This document shows positions 56,485-64,000 of a stretch of DNA of 64,000 bases, one piece after another; the first letter of the stretch is position 1, and the number at the start of each line of letters is the position of its first letter. The notes under the pieces are model-generated. The model was given only the letters and a program-made list of their open reading frames with translations. It ran no database searches and was not told the DNA's origin. This stretch comes from Bacillota bacterium. Lineage in GTDB: Bacteria > Bacillota > Clostridia > Christensenellales > UBA3700. The stretch spans positions 248,001-312,000 of the forward strand of contig JAEWXG010000012.1 of assembly GCA_023396095.1 (NCBI GenBank), read 5' to 3'. A program made the translations under genes and the position numbers.

Positions 56485-56515
56485 TTTTATAAGTTTTTTT
56501 TATTCGATTATAAAA
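56485..56515. promoter_or_regulatory. Inverted repeat between divergent lysR and cofE-like genes
   Basis: TTTTATAA (56485-56492) and TTATAAAA (56508-56515) form an 8-15-8 inverted repeat, 18 bp upstream of the -35 box of the plus-strand gene. Position suits an activator site, but the sequence is AT-only and may be chance. Confidence 0.3.
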
Positions 56516-56533
56516 TTTAACTATTACTAATTT

Positions 56534-56562
56534 TTAAAAATTTTACCTTTTCAATGTATAAT
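56534..56562 (+). promoter_or_regulatory. Promoter of the CofE-like gene
   Basis: TTAAAA (56534-56539), a 17-bp spacer and a perfect TATAAT (56557-56562), followed by a full AAAGGAGGT ribosome binding site 8 nt before the ATG at 56591. Confidence 0.65.
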
Positions 56563-56590
56563 ATGACGTGTAGAAAGGAGGTATCTGACA

Positions 56591-57769
56591 ATGAAAACTA
56601 TCGGTACTATCTCAAGAGGTATAAAGGCCCCTATTATAAGAAAAGGTGATAACTTAGTAAATATTGTTGTAGACAGTGTCCTTGCTGCTTCAAAAGAAGG
56701 GAATTTCTCTTTCCAAGACAGAGATATCGTTGCTGTAACAGAAGCTGTTCTTGCTAAAAGTCAAGGGAATTTCGCAACAATAGAGCAAATTGCAAAAGAT
56801 GTCCGCCAAAAAACGGGCGGAGAAAGTGTGGGTTTAATCTTTCCTATTCTATCAAGAAATCGTTTTTCTCTATTATTAAAAGCTATTTCTATGGGTTGTA
56901 AAAAATTGTATTTGCAACTTTCATATCCATCAGATGAAGTAGGTAACCCTCTTATCCCAATCTCTATGTTAGAGGAGAAGAAAATCAACCCTTATACAGA
57001 CTCTTTTACAGAAAAAGAATACTATAAAACTTTTGGGAAAATATTGCATCCTTTTACCGGCATCGATTATATAGAGCTGTATAAAAATTATGCAGGAAAT
57101 AATTGCGAGATAATTTTGGCTAACAATCCTTGCGAGATATTAAAATATACTGATGTTGTCATTAATGCAGATATACATACAAGGGATCTAACTAAAAATA
57201 AACTTTTGCAAGCTGGCGCTAAAAAAGTTTTCTCGCTAAGTGATTTATTAACATCCAGTGTAGATGGAAGCGGATATAATGAAACTTACGGCCTTTATGG
57301 ATCAAACATCTCAACTGACACTTCTGTAAAACTTTTTCCAAGAGACGCTCAGTCTTTTGTCGACGCTCTACAAAAATCTTTAATTGAAAAAACAGGCAAA
57401 CAAATCGAGGTTATGGTGTACGGAGATGGCGCATTTAAAGACCCTGTTGGCGGTATTTGGGAGCTTGCAGATCCGGTTGTTTCCCCCGCTTATACCAGTG
57501 GATTAGAAGGCAAACCAAATGAATTAAAACTTAAATATATTGCAGATAATGATATTGCTAATTTAAATGGTGATGAAGCCGTTAATGCAATCAAAAATCT
57601 GATTTCAAATAAGAATAAGAACCTAGGATCTTCGATGAGTTCACAAGGAACAACTCCAAGAAGATTAACAGATCTTTTAGGAAGTTTGTGTGATTTAACT
57701 AGTGGAAGCGGAGATAAAGGCACTCCTATAATATTAATACAAAATTACTTTAATACATATGCTGATTAA
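56591..57769 (+). CDS. CofE-like protein (coenzyme F420-0:L-glutamate ligase family)
   Basis: A 392-residue protein resembling CofE, which in F420 producers adds glutamate to F420-0 through a gamma-linked amide bond. Features are the N-terminal LVNIVVDSVLAASKEG and DIVAVTEAVLAKSQGN segments and the MVYGDGAFKDPVGGIWELAD motif of the metal and nucleotide site. It is longer than archaeal CofE (about 250 residues). Clostridia generally lack F420, and no other F420 gene lies here, so the true acceptor is unknown. It is the only plus-strand gene in the window, with a near-perfect ribosome binding site, and is divergent from lysR-glnN, linking it by context to glutamate metabolism. Confidence 0.8.
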   Translation: MKTIGTISRGIKAPIIRKGDNLVNIVVDSVLAASKEGNFSFQDRDIVAVTEAVLAKSQGNFATIEQIAKDVRQKTGGESVGLIFPILSRNRFSLLLKAISMGCKKLYLQLSYPSDEVGNPLIPISMLEEKKINPYTDSFTEKEYYKTFGKILHPFTGIDYIELYKNYAGNNCEIILANNPCEILKYTDVVINADIHTRDLTKNKLLQAGAKKVFSLSDLLTSSVDGSGYNETYGLYGSNISTDTSVKLFPRDAQSFVDALQKSLIEKTGKQIEVMVYGDGAFKDPVGGIWELADPVVSPAYTSGLEGKPNELKLKYIADNDIANLNGDEAVNAIKNLISNKNKNLGSSMSSQGTTPRRLTDLLGSLCDLTSGSGDKGTPIILIQNYFNTYAD

Positions 57770-57783
57770 TGAATTAAAAGTAT

Positions 57784-57818
57784 AAAAAAAAAGGGTTCTC
57801 CGGAACCCCCTTTTTTTT
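57784..57818. terminator. Bidirectional terminator between convergent genes
   Basis: The stem GGGTTC/GAACCC (57793-57798 with 57803-57808) has a TCCG loop and is flanked by nine A on one side and eight T on the other. It serves the CofE-like gene and the minus-strand gene ending at 57829. Confidence 0.92.
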
Positions 57819-57828
57819 TATACTTTAT

Positions 57829-58503
57829 TTATTTGTTTAATATCTTTTTTATCAATCTGACTTTCTCCCCAGTATTAACATTAACAACCGCATCATACAT
57901 ATTTATTTTCTCCACACCATCTAACACAATCAAATATGTCTTTACTTCTTCGTTAAAATTTATTAAATACATTTTTTCTATTTTATAGATTTTGTTTTTG
58001 TATATTAATTGAAATTTTTCTTGACTATTAAGATACTTCCAACTATTTTTTTTCACTTCTATAAGACCTATATTCTTGTCATCACTTTGTAAATTTACAG
58101 AGAGTATGTGCTCTCCTTTTTTGAATTGTGTCCCTTTTTGAATACTTCTAGGATTATATTGCACAATTCCTTTAAATTGTTCTTGAAAATCATTTTCATA
58201 ATTTACTGTAGCCTCTCCGACTGGAGGATCTCCTGCTTTAGAAAGAACATTATATTTAAAGCTATAAAGTTCCTCTCCCACATTTACTACTTCTCCATTT
58301 GCCGCCCCAATATTTAAAATAACACCATCATTAATAGCATAATAGTTTATTGTTGCATTATTTACATCAAAAACTACTTCGTTAGAAACTTTCCCAAAAA
58401 ACAATGTTGCTATAACTATCAAAACAACAAGGGTTATTAAACTAATAGCTGTTTTTTTACACAACCCTTTATTATCTGAAAACCACTCTTTAATGTTTTT
58501 CAT
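57829..58503 (-). CDS. Small membrane-anchored HlyD/biotinyl-lipoyl-like protein
   Basis: A 224-residue protein with one transmembrane helix at about 19-37 and an outer part. The segment NDGVILNIGAANGEVVNVGEEL has the glycine and valine spacing of a barrel-sandwich hybrid domain (HlyD or lipoyl type). A second beta-rich part follows. No long coiled coil is present, so it is not a standard membrane-fusion protein. Function is unknown; it is the last gene of the SGNH-to-HlyD set. AGGAGG lies before the ATG. Confidence 0.55.
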   Translation of the reverse strand: MKNIKEWFSDNKGLCKKTAISLITLVVLIVIATLFFGKVSNEVVFDVNNATINYYAINDGVILNIGAANGEVVNVGEELYSFKYNVLSKAGDPPVGEATVNYENDFQEQFKGIVQYNPRSIQKGTQFKKGEHILSVNLQSDDKNIGLIEVKKNSWKYLNSQEKFQLIYKNKIYKIEKMYLINFNEEVKTYLIVLDGVEKINMYDAVVNVNTGEKVRLIKKILNK

Positions 58504-58512
58504 ATAATCCTC

Positions 58513-59511
58513 CTATAAATACTTATTTTGATTACAATAACCGCCCTTTAACTCCATCAATTTTATCTGACTAATATCGAATTCCCCGTTCTTGTCAATA
58601 TCAATTATTGTACCTCCTCTTTGACTTGAATATTTAAGAATATTTTTATACGCCAAAAAGTCTATACTCATACCATATGTAAGTGTAACACCTTTATATC
58701 TAAATGCGCTAGTGTTTAAATGATCATGACCACAAAAAATCCCTTTAGTCGAACCTAATGCTAAAACTCTATCAAATATTTTACTCTTAAATTTAGGTGT
58801 TCCAAAATATTCATTAATTTCTCCTATTTCTCCAAACAAATATTCGACATTATTATCTTTATTACTGCTTGTATACTCTCTCCAGGCTGTTTTATACTCA
58901 GTACAAGGAATATGAAAGAACATTAGAGTTGGAACATTTTCTCTCTCTTCTTTCAGTTTTAAAATTTCTTGCTCATACCAATCTATTTGATTATCATGAA
59001 TATGATCAAATCCTGAAAAAAATCCTTTTTGGCAGTACATATTTGAATCCAAAAGTACTAGCCCTAGTGCCAATGTATTTTTATGATATAATTTTATAAT
59101 TTGATTGCCTTGTCCATCAATATCTTTTGGCCCTCTTCTAAAAACAGAATTCTTAAAAGTTATTAAAAAATCTGAAATCCTTGATTTGTTGTATAAAGCA
59201 AAAGGTTCTACATCGTGATTTCCATAACAAATCGTCCACGGTATATTATATGAATCGATTACTCCACCAATCTTTTTAAACTCTTTCTTGTTATTTATTG
59301 ATCCTGAAAAAATAGGAATAGGATAAACTAAATCTCCAGTACATATAATAAGGTCCGGCTTTGCTTCCTCGATAATTAGCCTAACAGCTTTTTCTGCTAA
59401 TTTATCTGACTTGTGCGACAAAAAACCTGCCCCATAATGTATGTCTGTTAATTGTAAAATTCTAAATTTTTTATCATCTTCAATTTGAAACTTTACTATT
59501 TCATCTTGCAT
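58513..59511 (-). CDS. Calcineurin-like metallophosphoesterase
   Basis: A 332-residue dinuclear metal enzyme with all family blocks: LTDIHYGAG (Asp23, His25), CTGDLV (Asp60), YGNHD (98-100), FFHIP and GHDHLN. It resembles the Dcr2/purple-phosphatase-like group acting on phosphomonoesters or diesters; the substrate is not predictable. There is no signal peptide, so it is cytoplasmic. Its ATG shares a base with the transporter stop codon (TAATG). Confidence 0.9.
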   Translation of the reverse strand: MQDEIVKFQIEDDKKFRILQLTDIHYGAGFLSHKSDKLAEKAVRLIIEEAKPDLIICTGDLVYPIPIFSGSINNKKEFKKIGGVIDSYNIPWTICYGNHDVEPFALYNKSRISDFLITFKNSVFRRGPKDIDGQGNQIIKLYHKNTLALGLVLLDSNMYCQKGFFSGFDHIHDNQIDWYEQEILKLKEERENVPTLMFFHIPCTEYKTAWREYTSSNKDNNVEYLFGEIGEINEYFGTPKFKSKIFDRVLALGSTKGIFCGHDHLNTSAFRYKGVTLTYGMSIDFLAYKNILKYSSQRGGTIIDIDKNGEFDISQIKLMELKGGYCNQNKYL

Positions 59512-61022
59512 TATACTAGCTCCTTTATTAACTCTTGCTTTTCTTTTATTTCTTCCTCAGTAAGAACATTCTCGTCATTACCTTCACGTGCTTTATCAAG
59601 ATAATATCTTATCCTACTAAGCTTTTTACTCGTCACTTTATATCTTATAGATGCTATAAATCCTATAGACATAAAGACTATAATTACACTTGCCATTAAA
59701 ATTCGTATTGCTTTAGGTGTAACTGACGTCCAAGTCATAGCGTTATCTTTCTCTTTAAGTCCACAAGCCTGCAATACAACTCCAACTAAAAATATGGCAA
59801 TAGCTTGTGTTAATTTTCTTGAAAATGTCATCAATCCACTAAATGTTCCTGTTTGCCTCTCCCCAGTTTTTAGCTCAGCTACATCAACTGTGTCCGGAAA
59901 AACAATCCAAGGCATACTTTGTGCTCCACCTAACCCTAACCCCATAATAGCTGCAAACAATGGAATAATCCAAGCTGGCCAAGATGGCTGATATGAACAT
60001 ATAATAACGCCACCTAAAATATATAGAGGCAATCCTATTCTATAGGCAAATTGTTTTGATTTCTTTCTAGATAAATATATGCTTAATGGGATAATTAAAG
60101 CTGCAGCAACCATCATTGGAGCAACTATAGTTGTAGTTCCTAATTCTAAATTCCCAAACAATTTAGTCCCTTTAGGTATAACGATTTTTGCGTAATATGT
60201 AACTAATGCGGAAATAATATCCATACATAAAAATGCACTTATATACATGATTAAATGCCATTTATAACTCTTGATTTTGAATGGATCTATATAACTTTTA
60301 AAACTGAATTTATTTTTTATGTTTTTATCATAAGGCGCTCTCTCTTTAGAAAAAACGCCTGATGCAATCAATGGAACCGCAAATAATATTGCAAATAAAA
60401 TTCCAAAGAAATAAAACATTGTCATCTGAACTTGGTTCGGATTAGTATCAAGCAAATCTCTCTGTTTATCTATTATGATTGTAGGTATTAGGAAACATAT
60501 CGCCGCTCCTAGCATTGAAAAAACCAATTTTATTGTGTTTGCCTTATTTCGTTGCTCGGCCGATGAAGAAATATCCGATGCAAGCGAGCAAAATGGCACT
60601 TGTGATATAGTATTCGCCGTACAGAAAAATATATATCCTACGGTTGCAATTGCTATTTTTAAACCACTTCGCAAATTTCTAATTGGTGCGAACAACCACA
60701 ACATGGCAAAAAAAGTTAAAATTCCTCCTGCCACCATGTATGGTTTCCTTCTTCCCCATTTTGAACGTGTATTATCAGAAATTACACCCATTAAAGGATC
60801 GGAAATAGCATCCCACGCCTTTGATACCATTATAATGGCTCCGGCAACAGCAGGAGCTATCCCTAAAACCATATTTAAATAAAACAATAAAACTAGCGAT
60901 ATTAATGTTGCACTACCGCCCCCATAAATTTCCGCACTTCCATATAAGATTGCTTCTTTTAGAGGAATATAATCTTTCTTTTCTTGTTCCGTTAACTCTC
61001 TTTTTTGCTTATTTCCCTTCAT
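59511..61022 (-). CDS. GPH-family sugar:cation symporter
   Basis: A 503-residue MFS_2 transporter with about 12 membrane helices. Family features are SKAWDAISDPLMGVISDNTRS near the N-terminus, RRKPYMVAGG and the WIVFPDTVDVAELKTGERQTG loop. Members import glycosides such as melibiose, xylosides or glucuronides with Na+ or H+. A hydrophilic C-terminal tail rich in Glu and Lys is present. No glycoside hydrolase lies next to it, so the substrate is open. Confidence 0.9.
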   Translation of the reverse strand: MKGNKQKRELTEQEKKDYIPLKEAILYGSAEIYGGGSATLISLVLLFYLNMVLGIAPAVAGAIIMVSKAWDAISDPLMGVISDNTRSKWGRRKPYMVAGGILTFFAMLWLFAPIRNLRSGLKIAIATVGYIFFCTANTISQVPFCSLASDISSSAEQRNKANTIKLVFSMLGAAICFLIPTIIIDKQRDLLDTNPNQVQMTMFYFFGILFAILFAVPLIASGVFSKERAPYDKNIKNKFSFKSYIDPFKIKSYKWHLIMYISAFLCMDIISALVTYYAKIVIPKGTKLFGNLELGTTTIVAPMMVAAALIIPLSIYLSRKKSKQFAYRIGLPLYILGGVIICSYQPSWPAWIIPLFAAIMGLGLGGAQSMPWIVFPDTVDVAELKTGERQTGTFSGLMTFSRKLTQAIAIFLVGVVLQACGLKEKDNAMTWTSVTPKAIRILMASVIIVFMSIGFIASIRYKVTSKKLSRIRYYLDKAREGNDENVLTEEEIKEKQELIKELV

Positions 61023-61042
61023 TTTTTCTCCCTTTAACCTTA

Positions 61043-63619
61043 TCAGTGTATTCCTTGATTAACATTACAAGCACCATAACTTTCATGTTCTACTTTCTTC
61101 TGAACAATGCTTATTAAATCTTGGTCCAAATATTTGTTACTTGGTAAAGAAGAATCGATTTTGCTTAGTGGATCATTCGCTTTTAATAATAATGCATCGC
61201 TTAAAGAAATAAAAACTTCTTGATCCTCTCCACCAATGTTAAATGCTAACTTAATATTTTTATCGGTATATGCCGTATTTATTTCGTCTATAAAATTATT
61301 ATAGTCAAGCGTATCTGAAGTCCCAAGTTTTGCGTTTATTTTTCCAAATGCATCTTGTTCTTCTTGTGAAAAGTCATTAATTAAAATTATTTTATTATTT
61401 GGATCTCTAAAATCTGAAATAACCGTAATATATATTTTTTCCGGCACCTCTGCCGTTTTAGTATTACTTATATACGCTGTAACTGAACTTTGAATTTTTA
61501 ATACTAAAATATCCTTATTAAGAAACTTGAGCTCTAATCCTTGCGAAGGATATAAATTCTGGAGTTCAATGAATTTTGGATCATTTTTTGGAATTAATTG
61601 ACTCATAACCAGTGTATTATTAGAAACAAACTCTTCATAATTATTAAGCTTATTATTAATAAGTCTCCCTAAATTATAATCTGTTATTTCATCTTGAAAT
61701 AAACCTGCATCATTTTTATAATCTATAGCAGCATACTCACTTTCAAAAGAATTAGGATTATATATTTTAACCAATGTTGTTCTCAACACTTCCTTTGTAA
61801 TATCGCTTAAATTTAACACATCTAAAACCGTTGAATATATATTGGGAAAACATATCTTGCCATTTTCTAGGCTTAGCGTTGCATTATTAGATAATCCAGC
61901 GCTATTAATACCATCTTTAAAAGACGTATCTATGTATTTGCAAACATCATTATATGATAATGAAATAGTTGCATTTTTCTTTATTTTTTTAACCAAATCA
62001 ACTATTTTATCGATTCTTTCCTGAGCCAATTCATCATCTTTATTATATTTAAATGTCGTTGAAACCTCGTACTCTCCTAGAGCATTTTTTGTTGTCTTTG
62101 ATAATCCAAGACTATCAACTAAAACAACTTCTATTTTCAACATAGAATCTTCATAAAACACCCCATTAATAAATTTCTTTAAAAATTTATTTTGTGCCGT
62201 TTCTTCAACCATATTAAGTTTATTTAAAATAATGCTACCAAAATCTATTTTACTATATAGTACAAAATATTCTTTATTCCCTTCTTTTTTGGCCTCAAGT
62301 GACTCTATATTCAATTCTATATTTTGAGCATGTTTTTTCGTATAATCGCTAATAACCTTCGCAAAAACCTTATCAGCAATTTCAAACTTATCATCAGTGT
62401 TTGGATAATTATTAAGAACCTTGTTTAAATTTATCTTACTTGTATTATCCTTGATTGAACTAAAAAGCTTATTAGAATCTATATTTTCTTTTGGAATTCC
62501 TATTTTCCCCACTAACTCATTTTGAATAAAATTGTCCAAATCTACTTGAGTATATTCGTTTGTAGGAACTAATTCATTTTTTATAGAAATACTTCTAATC
62601 GCATCTTTAAGATCGTTTTCCAAATCTTGATAAGTTTTTCCTTCTTCTAAAGGCATACCAATTGATTTAAATAATGTTTGCACAGTATAAATATTAAATG
62701 TCAATTTATTATCATTGTCTTGAAATTGAGCAATAACATTTTTCTTCAAATGATCAAATGCCTGGTATAAAGCATCTCCTATTTGCAGTCTTATATTCGT
62801 TCCTGTTTTTTTAGCAATGGTATCTAACATTTTATTCAAATTTTCTTGTTTGGCTTTATCTCCATATATTTTGTTAAATGATATTTCTGCCTCACTACTT
62901 TCTTCAGGCGAAAATATTAAAGAAAAATAATTATTTCTAGGAATTTTTTTCAAAGCAAAATTTTTTAGAAAATTAGGAAGATTTTTTAAATTTTCTTTTT
63001 CAAAATTTTTATTTAATACACTCCTTAAATTTAAAGAACAAGCTAACTGAATTTTCACCTTTCCATTTTGACTAAAAATTTTTCCCTTTAAAAATTCAAC
63101 ATCTTCTTTAATGTCTACCCCCATTTTAGATAATTGCTCAATATTGGTATTGTTTAAAATTTTGATAATAAGAACTGGAAGATTAATATCATCTAAAGAA
63201 AATACTATCGGCTGAACTGAATTTTTGATTTTGTCAAAATCAAAATTCATTTTTCCTATTAACTCTTCCTTTGTTAATCCTTCGTTTTCATTTGAAGAAT
63301 TTATCAATAATTTTAAAATTTCATCAGAATTTGTTGTATCAGCGTTTAACATCATTGCTTCAATAAACTTATTGTTAAACTCTTCTTCTTGTTCTTCTGT
63401 TATTTTGTTTTCAAACAGTTGAGCATCTGGTTCACTTTTTATACCTTTGTATAGTCCTAATGCTTGCGTAAAGGAAACCCCAGTATATGGCATTGCTTTT
63501 TTGTCATAAACAACTTTTAAAGAAATAAACATAATACCCACTAGTATAATTGCTATAACAAATAAAATTATTAATGCCTTTAAAAATCTACCTAATATTT
63601 TATTTTTTCCCTCTTTCAT
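61043..63619 (-). CDS. Large membrane-anchored protein of unknown function
   Basis: An 858-residue protein that I do not recognise. A lysine-rich N-terminus is followed by one hydrophobic helix (about 13-36) and a very long polar region, Asn/Lys/Asp-rich, alternating helix- and strand-like stretches. There is no clear catalytic motif, lipobox or sortase signal. The only cysteine near the end is in the C-terminal ESYGACNVNQG. A mostly extracellular position is likely. It overlaps the SGNH hydrolase by 4 nt (ATGA) and lies 20 bp before the transporter, so it belongs to the same unit. Confidence 0.6.
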   Translation of the reverse strand: MKEGKNKILGRFLKALIILFVIAIILVGIMFISLKVVYDKKAMPYTGVSFTQALGLYKGIKSEPDAQLFENKITEEQEEEFNNKFIEAMMLNADTTNSDEILKLLINSSNENEGLTKEELIGKMNFDFDKIKNSVQPIVFSLDDINLPVLIIKILNNTNIEQLSKMGVDIKEDVEFLKGKIFSQNGKVKIQLACSLNLRSVLNKNFEKENLKNLPNFLKNFALKKIPRNNYFSLIFSPEESSEAEISFNKIYGDKAKQENLNKMLDTIAKKTGTNIRLQIGDALYQAFDHLKKNVIAQFQDNDNKLTFNIYTVQTLFKSIGMPLEEGKTYQDLENDLKDAIRSISIKNELVPTNEYTQVDLDNFIQNELVGKIGIPKENIDSNKLFSSIKDNTSKINLNKVLNNYPNTDDKFEIADKVFAKVISDYTKKHAQNIELNIESLEAKKEGNKEYFVLYSKIDFGSIILNKLNMVEETAQNKFLKKFINGVFYEDSMLKIEVVLVDSLGLSKTTKNALGEYEVSTTFKYNKDDELAQERIDKIVDLVKKIKKNATISLSYNDVCKYIDTSFKDGINSAGLSNNATLSLENGKICFPNIYSTVLDVLNLSDITKEVLRTTLVKIYNPNSFESEYAAIDYKNDAGLFQDEITDYNLGRLINNKLNNYEEFVSNNTLVMSQLIPKNDPKFIELQNLYPSQGLELKFLNKDILVLKIQSSVTAYISNTKTAEVPEKIYITVISDFRDPNNKIILINDFSQEEQDAFGKINAKLGTSDTLDYNNFIDEINTAYTDKNIKLAFNIGGEDQEVFISLSDALLLKANDPLSKIDSSLPSNKYLDQDLISIVQKKVEHESYGACNVNQGIH

Positions 63620-64000
63620 TTCGTCTTCCTCTTATTCAATCTAACTATCAACTTTTCTAGTATCATTTTATATGCCTTAACATTAACATGTAATCCGTCT
63701 ACTGATAATTCTTCTCGAAGATTACCTTTTGAATCAACAATTAGACTATTAATATCTATATATTCTATTCCTGTCCCTTCTAATTTTTGTCTTACTGATT
63801 CATTTATTTCGTTAATTCTCTCATTTGTTCTATTTTTTACAAAAAATTTGCTTACTTTTTTAGCTTCCTTATTTATCGGATATAATGATTCCACATAAAC
63901 TTTAGCTTTTGTTTTGTTTTGTGCTTCTTTTGCAATTTTTACAATTCGCCCAGCAATTACTTCATTATCTTTTTCTACAGGAATGTCATTTGTCCCCACT
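63616..64000 (-). CDS. SGNH/GDSL hydrolase, C-terminal part (cut by window end)
   Basis: Only the last 127 or so residues are inside the window. They contain GTND (block III-type) and DGLHVN (block V with the catalytic Asp and His), which marks the SGNH fold of esterases and acetylhydrolases, often acting on sugar acetyl groups. The frame runs on past 64000, so the serine block and any signal peptide are not visible. Confidence 0.82.
   Translation of the reverse strand, partial: VGTNDIPVEKDNEVIAGRIVKIAKEAQNKTKAKVYVESLYPINKEAKKVSKFFVKNRTNERINEINESVRQKLEGTGIEYIDINSLIVDSKGNLREELSVDGLHVNVKAYKMILEKLIVRLNKRKTK

Noticed and set aside
1..64000. CRISPR arrays, tRNA or rRNA genes
   Set aside because: No regularly spaced repeats, no cloverleaf-like sequences and no conserved rRNA segments were noticed while reading the gaps.

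Overview
The window is AT-rich DNA from a low-GC Gram-positive anaerobe, most likely an uncultured member of the class Clostridia. The supporting signs are paired GlgC/GlgD glycogen genes, a KOW-domain gene between map and infA, type III glutamine synthetase, strong AGGAGG ribosome binding sites and a zinc-type S14. L17 carries insertions that I associate with some gut Clostridia related to Christensenellales; that finer placement is weak. No rRNA, tRNA, CRISPR array or intact insertion sequence was seen. Almost every gene lies on the minus strand; the exception is a CofE-like gene at 56591-57769.

Reading the window left to right, each minus-strand operon runs right to left. (1) 75-1442 is rho. 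(2) 1604-11874 is a full glycogen set: glgB, glgC, glgD and glgA build the polymer, while glgP and a GH13 amylase/neopullulanase break it down. A terminator after glgA separates the two groups. (3) 12349-20195 is the arginine operon argG-H-C-J-B-D-F, running from glutamate to citrulline and argininosuccinate by the acetyl-recycling (ArgJ) route. It has a strong promoter flanked by ATGCAT-type operator candidates. (4) 20403-36009 is the merged S10-spc-alpha ribosomal protein cluster from rpsJ to rplQ, including secY, adk, map, infA, rpmJ and rpoA. It has one very good promoter in front of rpsJ and a second in front of rpsM. The rpsM leader can form a 10-bp stem that covers the rpsM start codon.

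(5) 36357-42111 holds accessory genes. These are an AAA ATPase/DUF4143 gene whose promoter is bracketed by two near-palindromes, a DUF1858 redox-disulfide protein, a lipoprotein, an ornithine-cyclodeaminase-family enzyme, and a fusion of a nucleotidyltransferase to a PLP-dependent enzyme. (6) 42283-51495 is a surface polysaccharide cluster with two LicD phosphotransferases, a Wzx-type flippase, a Wzy-type polymerase, three glycosyltransferases, a PglC/WcaJ-type initiating transferase and a DegT aminotransferase. The fusion enzyme plus LicD pair suggests that a phospho-amino-alcohol group, such as phosphoethanolamine, is made, activated with CTP and placed on the glycan; this is inference. (7) 51509-56315 holds a compact alanyl-tRNA synthetase without its C-Ala domain, type III glutamine synthetase and a LysR regulator. 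They are packed head to tail upstream of the polysaccharide genes, so the whole stretch could be one transcript.

(8) 56591-57769 is a plus-strand CofE-like (F420-0:glutamate ligase family) gene divergent from lysR. (9) 57829-64000 is a minus-strand set of an SGNH hydrolase (cut by the window edge), an 858-residue membrane-anchored protein of unknown function, a GPH-family sugar transporter, a metallophosphoesterase and a small HlyD-like membrane protein. It converges on the CofE-like gene at a strong bidirectional terminator.
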